Shown here in pieces: positions 1 through 8,680 of a stretch of 64,000 nucleotides of DNA (the first letter of the stretch is position 1; each line of letters begins with the position of its first letter). Made by a program: the position numbers and the translations under genes. The notes beneath the pieces are model-generated. The model made no database searches and was not told the origin of the DNA. It was given only the letters and a program-made list of their open reading frames with translations. The stretch lies in the NCBI RefSeq assembly GCF_000269965.1, contig NC_017219.1, forward strand, positions 2,170,001 through 2,234,000. The letters run 5' to 3'. The DNA is from Bifidobacterium longum subsp. infantis ATCC 15697 = JCM 1222 = DSM 20088 (lineage in GTDB: Bacteria > Actinomycetota > Actinomycetes > Actinomycetales > Bifidobacteriaceae).

Positions 1-275
1 ACATCAAAATCGTCAATACCTCCGATTCCCCGGTGGATGTGACGTTGGAAATCGCGCGCGGACTGGCCGGGCTGGGCACCTCGCCATCGCGACCGGTGCG
101 TTTGGAGGTGACGACGTTAAGCGCCAGTCCGACGGCGAAGACCACTATCGGATACCGCGGCGAGGCTTCGGGGGCGATTGTGCCGGAACGTCGGGCTTAC
201 ACATTGCCGTCGCCGTCTTCATTGCTGGCGATGAAGATCAAGCCGTACAGCGTCACGCTGGTGGTTTCGCGCTGA
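1..275 (+). CDS. C-terminal fragment of probable alpha-L-arabinofuranosidase (GH51), cut by window start
   Basis: The frame is open from the first bases of the window and ends with TGA at 273-275, so about 90 C-terminal residues are visible. They have the look of the beta-sandwich domain that closes GH51 arabinofuranosidases: it starts IKIVNTSDSPVDVTLEI and ends MKIKPYSVTLVVSR, matching the family habit of an asparagine-rich first strand and a final 'PYSVTVL'-like strand. Such enzymes remove arabinose side chains from plant arabinans and arabinoxylans and are common in plant-glycan-using bifidobacteria. The catalytic (beta/alpha)8 barrel lies outside the window, so the family call rests only on the tail. 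Other glycosidases with a similar C-terminal sandwich remain possible. Confidence 0.55.
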   Translation, partial: IKIVNTSDSPVDVTLEIARGLAGLGTSPSRPVRLEVTTLSASPTAKTTIGYRGEASGAIVPERRAYTLPSPSSLLAMKIKPYSVTLVVSR

Positions 276-454
276 TTGGCATCGGCCATTAGGCCGATTC
301 CTTTGCCGTTAGAATCACCCTCAAGGATGAGGGGAATCGTGCAGATTCAGGGAATAATAGGGGCTATCCCCCATAGCGAATACAAGCGCGGGAGGGCAGG
401 ATGGAAACCACGGCGGCCAGAAGACCGCCGGCCAACGATGAAGGAGTGTGCGGT

Positions 455-715
455 ATGTTTATCAATCTGTTCCGCAGGCAGCGCCCTGCGCTCGCCCGGC
501 TGGCCCGCAACTCCAACGCCTATCGTCAGCCGATGGTTGCGGCCGTATCATCGTCCGCAGTCGGCGTATCCAGCATCACCTCTGCATCCACCACAGCCAA
601 CACAGACGGCGTATCCGGCGTATCCACGCTGGATGCCACCATCGGCCGCATTCATGACATCCCGCAGTCGGCCATGAGCCGACTGACCGGCTCCCCCACC
701 GTATACGCGCGGTAG
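455..715 (+). CDS. Small hypothetical protein, doubtful
   Basis: An 86-residue frame starts MFINLFRRQRPALARLARN. The ATG at 455 has an AAGGAG about 8 bases upstream, which is the main reason to list it. The product has a basic N-terminus, then a Ser/Thr/Ala-rich stretch with no clear membrane segment or domain. I do not recognise it. It lies between the arabinofuranosidase tail and the asparaginase remnant, in DNA that seems to be decaying, and overlapping frames on both strands are also open, so it may not be a gene. Confidence 0.3.
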   Translation: MFINLFRRQRPALARLARNSNAYRQPMVAAVSSSAVGVSSITSASTTANTDGVSGVSTLDATIGRIHDIPQSAMSRLTGSPTVYAR

Positions 716-838
716 ACCACCCCAGTCGGCTTCGCCGACAGCCCCCGTCGATGAACAGCAGCGACCAGCAACACGGCCGCCGTGCCGGAATACGGTGCCA
801 TGATGCCGCGCAATGCTGTGCCCGTATATACGGCTGCA

Positions 839-1249
839 TCATTGTGTGGCAGTCCAGACACGACTACCGTACGTGACTGGCTCAAACCAATGGAACATAG
901 TTTCATTGCCACGGCCGACCGCCGGCAGAACGATCATGCCGCCATCGCCATGATGCGCGGCGACTTCGTCCAAAGTGGCCGTCGCGGCATCCTCGACGTT
1001 CTCGCCGGAGAAACGCACACGATCCGACACCTGATGGGCGGCGACCACAGCCTCATGCGCCGGTGCTCCGGATTCCAACAACTGGTATCCGGCATCGAGG
1101 GCGCGCTGCAGATCAAGTTCGACCTGGGCGATGCGTTCAGGCGTGCTGTGCTTGCCACGACTGCCCGCTCCGGCGTGAATGATAAACGTGATGCCGGTTT
1201 CGCTGCCCGCCAGTTCAGTGGTCACCGGCGAAACGGAGGATGTGGTCAT
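839..1249 (-). pseudogene. Internally deleted isoaspartyl peptidase/L-asparaginase (Ntn hydrolase family)
   Basis: The 136-residue frame starts at ATG 1249 behind AGAAAGG (8 bases). Residues about 19-65 (FIIHAGAGSRGKHSTPERI..., then ...GAPAHEAVVAAHQ) match the start of type 2 asparaginases/isoaspartyl peptidases. The sequence then jumps to HHGDGGMIVLPAVGR, the segment near the C-terminus of the beta subunit. Everything between is missing, including the autocleavage site and its nucleophile threonine, so about 170-180 residues of a usual 300-320 have gone, in frame. The protein cannot process itself or catalyse. The open frame and good ribosome-binding site show either that the deletion is recent or that a short protein is still made. 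Confidence 0.65.
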
Positions 1250-1591
1250 ATCGTGTCCCTTTCTGGAGTCAGATGGATGTGCTGACGCCAACGTATCGCT
1301 GCTCCCGCATGTATGGGCCGCGACCGGTTCCGCATTTCGCATCATCGGCTCGCGATGGCGTGACTCGTTACTGCGCCACCTCGCCACTACGCCAGGGGCA
1401 ATGCGATGCCGGCTCGATCGGCCAGATCACGCAACGACCACGTGGTCTGCCCCGTTCGCCCGACAACGCTATGCGCATGCCACAGCGAACTGATGATGGC
1501 TTCCTCGCTTATTCATTCGTCGAATGCACTCATCGATGTGGGTATGTAGCCATCAAAAAAACTCGACAACCGCAATGAGCCAGTCACTTGG
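1250..1591. other. Gene-free stretch between asparaginase remnant and pdxR
   Basis: About 340 bases with no credible coding frame. The part next to 1249 holds the ribosome-binding site of the asparaginase remnant. A weak GTAGCCA...TGGCTAC inverted pair brackets an A-rich stretch just past the pdxR stop codon, too loose to call a terminator. I see nothing else. Confidence 0.5.
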
Positions 1592-3103
1592 CTACATCTG
1601 TGCTATCGTCTCGCCAATGATTCGAATGCCGGTATCAATGTCAGCAGCATCCGGGCGCACAAAGTTGAGACGGATGTGGGAATCATCCATTTCGTCAACG
1701 TCGAACACACTGCCCGGCATGAACGTGACGCCTTGGGAACGGCAGGATTCCAATACATCCAGAGAGCGCACGCCGTCCGGTAAGGAAACCCAAATATAGT
1801 AGCCACCTGCAGGCACGGTCCAATACACTTCATCCGGCGCATACTGTTCCAATGCTGCGATTGCTGCATCTCGTCGAATGCGGTAAGCCTTAATCAAACC
1901 GTGCAAATGTTCGGCGACGCGGCCTTCTTTAAGCAGTTCCAGGCAGATGCGCTGCGATGACGTGCTCGTATGCTGGTCGACCATGCGCCGCAGAGCCGCC
2001 AGCCGGTTGATCACATGCGGGTCGGCCACAACCCATCCCGTGCGCAGGCCCGAAGTGACGGTTTTCGAGAACGTCGACAAATACATCACGTATCCCGCAT
2101 TCTCCATGCCCTTAAGCGGTATGGGGCGATGTGCGTCAGATGATCCCCCGCCGTACCACAAATCGCCGTAAGCATCGTCTTCCACGATCAGACACTGATA
2201 GCGCCGCGCCACGTCGATGAGTTCGCTGCGTCGTTCGGGCGGCAGCGTGGTACCGGTGGGGTTTTGGAACGTCGGGACGGTGTAGATGAGCTTGGGCCGG
2301 AATCGCGCGCAATAGCCGTCCAACAGGTCTGTACGCATACCGTGCTCGTCCACTGGAACGCCGATGATGCGCGCATCCGCCGAGCGGAAGGTCTGCAATG
2401 CCGGGAAGAATGTGGATTGTTCGACCAGCACGCAGTCGCCGGGGTTGATGAACGCGCGCACGATGAGGTCGATGCCCTGCTCGGAGCCGGAGAGCACCAT
2501 CACGTTGCGGACGCCGCATTGTACGCCTCGTGTGCGCATATGTTCGGCAAGTAGCGCACGCAACTCTTCGAATCCCTCGATAGGTGATTCCGGTTGGCCG
2601 TCGAATTCCCGCGATTCGAACGCCTCGATGCTCACCTTGCGCAACAAATCGTCCGGGATATCCGCCGGGTTCGGCGAACCGGTGGCGAAGTCAATAATGG
2701 TGTCGCCGCGCTGCGCCCGCTCGGCCGAGGCGATGTCATGGTAGGTAAACCGGTTGGAATAATCAGAGAACAACACCGACCATGGAGGACGCACGACGCT
2801 CGGTTTCGGCTCCTCGTCAATCGGCTTATGTCTCACTACAGGAATCCGGGCAGTCTCAGTATGCTGCAACGGCAGCACGAACGTGCCTTTGCCGACTTTG
2901 GAGGCGATAAGACCTTCGTCCTTGAGCTGCTGATACGCCTGCAACACCGTGGTGCGATTGACTTCGAGACGTGAGGACAGCTCGCGTTCGGGAGGCAGGC
3001 GGTAGCCCTCGGCCATCGCGCCGGAGACGATCTGTTCACGCAGCTCGGCAGCCAGCTGCCGGTACATCGGCACCTTGCTGCGTCGATTCAGCTCAAGCTG
3101 CAT
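1592..3103 (-). CDS. pdxR: MocR-family PLP-binding transcriptional regulator, probable PdxR
   Basis: The 503-residue protein has an N-terminal GntR-type winged helix (residues about 10-75, with YRLPPERELSSRLEVNRTT and a KVGKGTF wing) joined to a fold-type I aminotransferase-like domain. The lysine that would bind PLP sits in STFSKTVTSGLRTGW. This is the MocR architecture. It follows pdxS and pdxT on the same strand, 57 bases after pdxT. In several Gram-positive groups the MocR protein PdxR activates pdxST when PLP is low, and PLP is its effector; that role here is inferred from position. AAGGAG lies 11 bases before ATG 3103. A MocR regulator of another pathway is the main alternative. Confidence 0.85.
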   Translation of the reverse strand: MQLELNRRSKVPMYRQLAAELREQIVSGAMAEGYRLPPERELSSRLEVNRTTVLQAYQQLKDEGLIASKVGKGTFVLPLQHTETARIPVVRHKPIDEEPKPSVVRPPWSVLFSDYSNRFTYHDIASAERAQRGDTIIDFATGSPNPADIPDDLLRKVSIEAFESREFDGQPESPIEGFEELRALLAEHMRTRGVQCGVRNVMVLSGSEQGIDLIVRAFINPGDCVLVEQSTFFPALQTFRSADARIIGVPVDEHGMRTDLLDGYCARFRPKLIYTVPTFQNPTGTTLPPERRSELIDVARRYQCLIVEDDAYGDLWYGGGSSDAHRPIPLKGMENAGYVMYLSTFSKTVTSGLRTGWVVADPHVINRLAALRRMVDQHTSTSSQRICLELLKEGRVAEHLHGLIKAYRIRRDAAIAALEQYAPDEVYWTVPAGGYYIWVSLPDGVRSLDVLESCRSQGVTFMPGSVFDVDEMDDSHIRLNFVRPDAADIDTGIRIIGETIAQM

Positions 3104-3160
3104 GGCAGATCGTCTCCTTGATTCGTCAGTCGGATACCAGTCTAGCGGCAGACGAATCGA

Positions 3161-3799
3161 CTACAGCGACAGGAAGAGCTCGTGGATGCGGGTATCGTCC
3201 GTGAGTTCCGGGTGGAAGGCGGTGGCCAGGATATTGCCTTGACGCAAGCCCACCACGTGGCCATCGACTTCGGTTTCGACCGTGGCCTCAGGGCCGACCG
3301 ACACCACGTACGGTCCGCGGATGAATACCAGTGGGAAGTCCGTGATACGCTGCGGATCATCCGCCGCACCAAAATCGGCGGTGGCCTGGAAACTACCGAG
3401 CTGACGACCATAGGCGTTGCGGCGTACGACGGCGTCGAGCGCGCCAAAGTAGACATTGTCGTCATTGTCGAGCTTTTTAGCCAGCAGAATCATGCCGGCG
3501 CAAGTGCCGAATACCGGTTTTCCTGCCTTGATGTGTACGGCGATCGACTCGAACAGTCCGGTCGAATGCAGGAGCTTGCCCTGTGTAGTGGATTCGCCGC
3601 CGGGTAGAATCACGCGGTCGATGGATTCATCGAAATCCTCGGTCGCGCGCAGCAGTTTCCACGGCGCACCGAGCTTGTCCAGCACCGCCGCATGTTCGGC
3701 GAATGCGCCTTGTACGGCCAGGATGCCGGTCACGCCGTGCTTGGCGTTTTCGGCGTCCTCGGACTCTTCTTTGGAAATATATTCAGCAGCTACAACCAT
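3161..3799 (-). CDS. pdxT: Pyridoxal 5'-phosphate synthase glutaminase subunit PdxT
   Basis: The 212-residue protein is a class I glutamine amidotransferase that frees ammonia from glutamine and passes it to PdxS to build pyridoxal 5'-phosphate. Visible motifs are GILAVQGAFAEH at the N-terminus, LPGGEST (oxyanion region), the nucleophile cysteine in GTCAGMILLA and the His-Glu pair in FHPEL. I chose ATG 3799 because AAGGAG precedes it; the longer upstream frame runs through hairpin DNA. Some 20 residues before GVTGILAVQG are acidic and not typical of the family. It lies 85 bases after pdxS, with two hairpins in the gap, and is probably co-transcribed. Confidence 0.95.
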   Translation of the reverse strand: MVVAAEYISKEESEDAENAKHGVTGILAVQGAFAEHAAVLDKLGAPWKLLRATEDFDESIDRVILPGGESTTQGKLLHSTGLFESIAVHIKAGKPVFGTCAGMILLAKKLDNDDNVYFGALDAVVRRNAYGRQLGSFQATADFGAADDPQRITDFPLVFIRGPYVVSVGPEATVETEVDGHVVGLRQGNILATAFHPELTDDTRIHELFLSL

Positions 3800-3819
3800 G
3801 TTGTCTCCTTGGGCCTTGA

Positions 3820-3875
3820 CTCCCGCTGGCGGGAGCGTCACCTTTTCTTGGCTCCCCTCAAAGAGGGGAGCCAAG
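3820..3875. repeat. Pair of intergenic hairpins between pdxS and pdxT
   Basis: Two perfect hairpins sit side by side. The first has 7-bp arms CTCCCGC/GCGGGAG at 3820-3826 and 3829-3835. The second has 13-bp arms CTTGGCTCCCCTC/GAGGGGAGCCAAG at 3847-3859 and 3863-3875. Neither has a T-run on the transcribed side, so I read them as members of the dispersed intergenic repeat seen elsewhere in this window, perhaps affecting mRNA stability between pdxS and pdxT. Confidence 0.7.
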
Positions 3876-3884
3876 GTGATGCAC

Positions 3885-4760
3885 TCACTCGCCGCGAGCG
3901 GCCATGATGGTCTGAATCTCGTCCTCGTTGATGCCGACCATGGCTTCGCCGAGGTTTTCGGACAGCTTGGCGAGCAGATCGGCGTCCTGCCAGTTGGCAG
4001 TGGCCTTGACGATGGCGGCGGCGCGCTTGGCCGGGTCGCCGGACTTGAAGATGCCGGAGCCCACGAATACGCCTTCAGCACCGAGCTCCATCATCAGAGC
4101 GGCGTCAGCCGGGGTGGCCACGCCACCGGCGGCGAAGTTCACGACCGGCAGACGGCCGTTGTCGTGCACGTACTTGGCCAGATCATATGGCACGGCCAGC
4201 TGCTTGGCCGCCTCGTACACCTCGTCGTCGCGCAGGCCGACGAGTTCGCGGATCTGCTTATTCATGGTGCGCATATGACGCACGGCCTGAATCACGTCGC
4301 CGGTGCCGGGCTCGCCCTTGGTGCGAATCATGGCAGCACCCTCGGCGATGCGGCGCAGCGCCTCGCCCAGGTTCTTCGCGCCGCACACGAACGGCACGTC
4401 GAACTGGTTCTTGTCGATGTGGTACACGTCGTCGGCCGGGGAAAGCACTTCGGATTCGTCGATGTAGTCGATTTCGATGGCCTGCAGAATGCGGGCTTCG
4501 GCGATGTGGCCGATGCGCACCTTGGCCATGACCGGAATCGAGACAGCTTCCTGAATGCCCTTGATCATGGCCGGGTCGCTCATGCGGGAGACGCCACCGG
4601 CGGCGCGAATGTCAGCGGGGATGCGCTCCAGCGCCATCACCGCGCAGGCGCCGGCGTCCTGCGCGATTTTCGCCTGTTCGGGCGTGGTGACGTCCATGAT
4701 CACGCCGCCCTTGAGCATCTGGGCCAGATTACGGTTGAGTTCCGCACGATTCTGCGTCAT
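3885..4760 (-). CDS. pdxS: Pyridoxal 5'-phosphate synthase subunit PdxS
   Basis: The 291-residue protein is the synthase subunit of the R5P-dependent PLP pathway. It condenses ribose 5-phosphate, glyceraldehyde 3-phosphate and PdxT-derived ammonia, as a dodecamer decorated with PdxT. It is strongly conserved throughout: [46 protein letters not shown] with its catalytic lysine, and [20 protein letters not shown] 4760 ([11 protein letters not shown]) was chosen over a longer frame because GAAGGAAAA precedes it and homology begins there. It heads the pdxS-pdxT-pdxR series, and its upstream region carries the ATTGG repeats described separately. Confidence 0.97.
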   Translation of the reverse strand: MTQNRAELNRNLAQMLKGGVIMDVTTPEQAKIAQDAGACAVMALERIPADIRAAGGVSRMSDPAMIKGIQEAVSIPVMAKVRIGHIAEARILQAIEIDYIDESEVLSPADDVYHIDKNQFDVPFVCGAKNLGEALRRIAEGAAMIRTKGEPGTGDVIQAVRHMRTMNKQIRELVGLRDDEVYEAAKQLAVPYDLAKYVHDNGRLPVVNFAAGGVATPADAALMMELGAEGVFVGSGIFKSGDPAKRAAAIVKATANWQDADLLAKLSENLGEAMVGINEDEIQTIMAARGE

Positions 4761-4815
4761 GAGTTTTCCTTCGTTTCGACGTTGCTTGGTATCGCGCTTC
4801 ATTATTGAACGAATC

Positions 4816-4884
4816 GGATTGGCCCCACCCAGACCAGTCCAATTTGGATGGGGCCAATCCGCAACTTCTGCACCCATCCAATCC
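4816..4884. promoter_or_regulatory. ATTGG-repeat cluster and 12-bp inverted repeat upstream of pdxS; candidate PdxR operator
   Basis: A perfect 12-bp inverted repeat, GGATTGGCCCCA at 4816-4827 and TGGGGCCAATCC at 4849-4860, encloses CCAGTCCAAT (an ATTGGACTGG when read on the pdxS strand). A further CCATCCAATCC (GGATTGGATGG on the pdxS strand) ends at 4884. On the pdxS strand there are thus three ATTGG units in one orientation and one in the other, 56-125 bases before the start codon. No T-run follows, so it does not look like a dnaG terminator. MocR regulators usually bind spaced direct repeats, which fits. Confidence 0.5.
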
Positions 4885-4951
4885 GGCAACCGGTTGTATG
4901 GCCTTATGCATCCGGCACGTATTCGAAGATGCGCGCAATCAGTGGGAGGTA

Positions 4952-7051
4952 TTAGCCGACGGTGTTGCCGTAGATTTGGGCTTGGAGGTCTTTACGGGCG
5001 GTTTCCATGCGGGTGATCTGGCCGAGGAGGGTTATTTTTTCTTCGCCGTCGGGCAGCTGGGCCATGCGGCGTTTGGCCAAGCCGATCTGGCGCATGAAGC
5101 CCATGTCCAGTAGTCGGGTGAGCAGTTCGGTGGCATAGCGCTGCTCTTCCGGCGTGGCAGGGCGTAGCTGCACGGCGGCCGCACCACCGCCGGCTCCCCC
5201 GGGCGCGTTCGACTGCGGAGGTTGTGCGCCATTACCACCGTCGTCGCCAGGCAGTGGCAACGGCATGACGGCCAGCTCGTTGATTACCTGATTGAGCATC
5301 GGCCCGCCTGCCTTGGTGAGGTTGTGCATCCACAGCCCCTGCGGGGTATCGTCGGATGGCAGTCCGCCAGCGGCCGCGATCGCCTGGAACAGGGTGCGGA
5401 ACACCGAAGTCATGAAATGCTCGATGGTCAGCTGCCCGAACATGATGCGGTCGATGGCGCGCGGCACCTGAATCAACACGGCCATGAACTGCTGTTCGGC
5501 GATGAATACGGCGTCGTCGATCTTGAAATATGCCTGTTCGGCGGCGTCACGGCGCTCCAAAGCCTTGCGCGTGGCCGGATTGGTGTACGGGTTGGTGCCG
5601 GGTTCCACACGCGGCTCGTCACGCTCGAATCGACGTTTGGGCGCATAGGCGTCCTCATCGCGCACGTGCATCTGCCGGCGCGCGTTCATCACCTCGCGGC
5701 GCATCACCTCAAGGTCCACGCCGATACGGCCCGCGGACTTGCGCGCGTAAGCGTCCCACAGGGAGCGGTCGCGAATCTGCGCCACCAGCGGGGCCACGGC
5801 TTTCATCGCACCCACCTGGCCGGGCGTGTAGGTCAGGTCGAACCGGCTGATGGCGGCGTCGATCACGAAATCATACAACGGTTTGGCGCGGGCGATCAGC
5901 GAGCGCACCGCCTCGTTGCCTCGCTCGATGCGCAGGTCGCACGGGTCAAGATTGTCGTCGGCCACGGCCACGAAGGTTTGGGAGAGGAAGGCCGAATCAA
6001 GGCCGAAGGCGTGCAGCGCGGCCTTATGACCGGCAGCGTCACCGTCGAACGTGAACACAATACGCGAGCTCAATGGCTGGTCCTTGACCTTCAGCGGCCC
6101 GACCAGCTGGACCGCGCCCAGCGAATCGTCGGCGATCAGGCGGCGCACAATCTTGGCGTGCTCGGCGCCGAACGCCGTGCCGCACGTGGCGATGGCGGTG
6201 TCGATGCCGGCCAAGTGCATGGCCATCACGTCCGTATAGCCTTCGACGATCACGACCTGCCGCTTCTTGACGATGGCGGATTTCGCCAAATCGATGCCGT
6301 AAAGCACCTGGGTTTTGCGGTAGAGCTGCGTGTCCGGCGTGTTGATGTATTTGGCGGCGATCTGGTCGTCTTCGTATAATTTGCGCGCACCGAAGCCGAG
6401 CGTGCGGCCGGTCGAATCGCGGATAGGCCACGTCACGCGGCCACGGAAATAGTCATAGATGCCGCGCTGGCCTTGACGGGCCAAGCCCGCGTCGAGGATT
6501 TCCTTCTGCGTGAAGCCCTTGGAGGCCAAGTGGCGCACAAGATTATCCCAACCTTGGGGCGCGTAGCCGCAACCGAAACGTTCGCAATCAGCTTGGGAGA
6601 AGTTGCGGCCGCCAAGCAGCTTGCGGGCGGGCAGCGCTTCCTTGGTCAGGATCTGGGAGACGAAGAAGCGCTGGGCTTCCTCGCAGGCTTCCAGCAGTCG
6701 CGTGCGCTTGGAGCCGGTGTTCTCGCGGCTCGGGCCGTTGCCGCTGTTCTCGTAGTGCAGCTCGATATGGTACTTGTCGGCGAGCAGTTCCACGGCTTCG
6801 CGGAAGTCGATGTTTTCGGATTGTTCGACGTATTTGAATACGTCGCCACCCAAGCCACAGCCGAAGCAGTGCCACACGCCGAGCGAGGGACGCACGTTGA
6901 AGCTGCCGGTTTTCTCGTCGTGGAACGGGCACAGGCCCACGAAGGTGCCGGTGCCGGAGGGCTTAAGCGTTACGGTCGCAGATACAATGTCATACAGGTC
7001 CGCGGCGGCGCGCACCTTCTCGACATCTTCTTTCTTAATCATTCCGACCAT
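4952..7051 (-). CDS. dnaG: DNA primase DnaG
   Basis: The 699-residue protein makes RNA primers at the replication fork. The N-terminal CHC2 zinc-binding domain is clear ([11 protein letters not shown], then [13 protein letters not shown]). The RNA polymerase/TOPRIM core follows, with [17 protein letters not shown] and the metal-binding [13 protein letters not shown]. About 20 extra residues (around [15 protein letters not shown]) precede that acidic motif. The C-terminal part is Gly/Pro-rich before a helicase-interaction domain. The start could be 7051 or the methionine three codons on (7042); neither has a strong ribosome-binding site. It is on the same strand as dgt upstream. Confidence 0.95.
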   Translation of the reverse strand: MVGMIKKEDVEKVRAAADLYDIVSATVTLKPSGTGTFVGLCPFHDEKTGSFNVRPSLGVWHCFGCGLGGDVFKYVEQSENIDFREAVELLADKYHIELHYENSGNGPSRENTGSKRTRLLEACEEAQRFFVSQILTKEALPARKLLGGRNFSQADCERFGCGYAPQGWDNLVRHLASKGFTQKEILDAGLARQGQRGIYDYFRGRVTWPIRDSTGRTLGFGARKLYEDDQIAAKYINTPDTQLYRKTQVLYGIDLAKSAIVKKRQVVIVEGYTDVMAMHLAGIDTAIATCGTAFGAEHAKIVRRLIADDSLGAVQLVGPLKVKDQPLSSRIVFTFDGDAAGHKAALHAFGLDSAFLSQTFVAVADDNLDPCDLRIERGNEAVRSLIARAKPLYDFVIDAAISRFDLTYTPGQVGAMKAVAPLVAQIRDRSLWDAYARKSAGRIGVDLEVMRREVMNARRQMHVRDEDAYAPKRRFERDEPRVEPGTNPYTNPATRKALERRDAAEQAYFKIDDAVFIAEQQFMAVLIQVPRAIDRIMFGQLTIEHFMTSVFRTLFQAIAAAGGLPSDDTPQGLWMHNLTKAGGPMLNQVINELAVMPLPLPGDDGGNGAQPPQSNAPGGAGGGAAAVQLRPATPEEQRYATELLTRLLDMGFMRQIGLAKRRMAQLPDGEEKITLLGQITRMETARKDLQAQIYGNTVG

Positions 7052-7200
7052 AAGTCTCTAGAGTACCGCCTCACCTGAGACACAGTAAATTTTTACCGTT
7101 GGACACCAGTTCTTCTGGGTTCGACTCCCCTCAGACTCAGCGAGGCCCCTTCCAAGAGGTGAACCCGCAGGACGGAGTATCGCACCCGCCTGACACAGCC

Positions 7201-8487
7201 TCAGCACAAAATGGAGTGCAGGGCCAGGGCGGAGTTGTCGGTCAGGCTTGCGACCTGATCGATGGCGACGCGCAGGCGCTCGTCGTCGTTGGTGGATTCG
7301 TTCCAATCGGCCAGGAACTGGCTTTCCAAAGCGTCGGATGGGAGCGGCGAATCGGCCATAAGCACATCGACCAAATCCGATACGATCTTGAGCTCCTCCT
7401 GATGGAATGGCTCGCGCTCGCGAGGCGCCATGACGAAGTACACGGCGATGCCCTTCAACGCCACGATCTCGTAATTCGTGTCCTCGGGAATCACGATGTT
7501 CGAGGAATACCGGGTCAACGGCCCGGGCCCATACGTGTCGCGCGTGGCGGTTTCCACCGACCAACAGAAGCGGCCGATCAAATCGGACGTAATGTTCTTG
7601 AGCTGCGCCAACGATTCGCGCGAACCATTGAAATGCGCGGGGAACAAATGCTCTCGGCGCAATCGCATGAACGCGGCCAGCAGCTTGTCGGCATCCCACT
7701 TCGCCCCATACCATGCGCGCGTCTGCTCGATGATGTGGTCCAGCATCCTCGGATCGGCGAGCACAATCGGATCGAACGCGCCGGTGGCGATGGAATCCTC
7801 GACATCATGCACGGAGTAGGCGACATCATCCGAAAGGTCCATGATCTGGCATTCCATGGGCTTGGTGGCCCGGGGAGCGCCGATTTTGAGCCAGCGGAAC
7901 ACCGGCTCATCATCCGGGTAGACGCAGAACTTCTTCGACCGCTCCCCCTTGGGGTGTTGGTCGGCTTCGGCCAAGGTCCACGGGTATTTGACGGCCGCAT
8001 CCAAGGCCGCACGGGTCAGGTTCACGCCGGCCGAACGCCCGTCCGGGTGAAAGATCTTGGGTTCGAGCCGGGTCAGGATACGCATGGTCTGTGCGTTGCC
8101 CTCGAAGCCGCCGATATTGCTGGCGATATCGGCGAGCGCACGCTCCCCGTTGTGCCCGAACGGCGGGTGACCAAGGTCGTGGGCCAGACAGGCGCAGTCG
8201 ACCACGTCCGGATCGCAGCCGAGCAATGCGCCGATTTGGCGACCGATCTGGGCGACTTCCAGCGTATGCGTCAGTCGGGTGCGGGCGAAATCGTCGGTAC
8301 CGGCAATCAGAATCTGGCTTTTCGCGCCCAAACGCCGCAAAGCGGACGAATGAATCAGTCGCGCGCGATCGCGTTCGAAAGCCGTGCGCGACTTGGATTT
8401 GGGCGGCTCGGGTGCCCATCGCTCCTCGTCGAAGGCGCTGTAGCCCTCATCGCTCAGCACCTGTTCCCCATCCAACGTTGTTTCCAT
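7201..8487 (-). CDS. dgt: Deoxyguanosinetriphosphate triphosphohydrolase (HD superfamily)
   Basis: The 428-residue enzyme hydrolyses dGTP (and probably other dNTPs) to the deoxynucleoside and triphosphate, controlling dNTP pools. HD-domain ligands are visible in RTRLTHTLEVAQIGRQI, the HD pair in CLAHDLGHPPFGHNGE, and the later aspartate in MDLSDDVAYSVHDVED. It resembles the dgt-like proteins of actinobacteria, in which dgt sits beside dnaG as here. I used METTLDGEQ (8487); an in-frame ATG at 8508 is an alternative and neither has a strong ribosome-binding site. The frame stays open much further upstream, but only through palindromic repeat and alr antisense sequence. Confidence 0.92.
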   Translation of the reverse strand: METTLDGEQVLSDEGYSAFDEERWAPEPPKSKSRTAFERDRARLIHSSALRRLGAKSQILIAGTDDFARTRLTHTLEVAQIGRQIGALLGCDPDVVDCACLAHDLGHPPFGHNGERALADIASNIGGFEGNAQTMRILTRLEPKIFHPDGRSAGVNLTRAALDAAVKYPWTLAEADQHPKGERSKKFCVYPDDEPVFRWLKIGAPRATKPMECQIMDLSDDVAYSVHDVEDSIATGAFDPIVLADPRMLDHIIEQTRAWYGAKWDADKLLAAFMRLRREHLFPAHFNGSRESLAQLKNITSDLIGRFCWSVETATRDTYGPGPLTRYSSNIVIPEDTNYEIVALKGIAVYFVMAPREREPFHQEELKIVSDLVDVLMADSPLPSDALESQFLADWNESTNDDERLRVAIDQVASLTDNSALALHSILC

Positions 8488-8529
8488 ATGCCCAGCATAG
8501 GCACACATATCGGCCGCAGTAATCCCGAC

Positions 8530-8639
8530 TTCCCGAATATGTGCCACTGACGTCAACTCAACGGCACATATTCGGGAGATTGGGGCCGATTTCCCGAATA
8601 TGTGACGCTCAGCACATGTCAGTGGCACATATTCGGGAA
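8530..8639. repeat. Nested palindromic element (four CCCGAATATGTG units) between dgt and alr
   Basis: The unit CCCGAATATGTG occurs four times, two per orientation, at about 8532-8543, 8565-8577, 8593-8604 and 8626-8637. The outermost copies lie in a perfect 22-bp inverted repeat, TTCCCGAATATGTGCCACTGAC (8530-8551; first 20 bases shown as TTCCCGAATATGTGCCACTG) against its complement at 8618-8639. The two inner units can pair with their neighbours to give two smaller hairpins. It is not followed by a T-run and looks like a REP/BIME-type or MITE-like element rather than a simple terminator. Confidence 0.75.
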
Positions 8640-8680
8640 GGAAGGGATTACGGGGTGCCACCGTATGGCGGTAATGCACC

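Noticed and set aside
7110..7140. GGGTTCGACTCCC upstream of dnaG, resembling a tRNA or tmRNA T-arm
   Set aside because: The would-be T-stem pairs at only three of five positions and no acceptor stem, D-arm or anticodon arm can be built around it on either strand.
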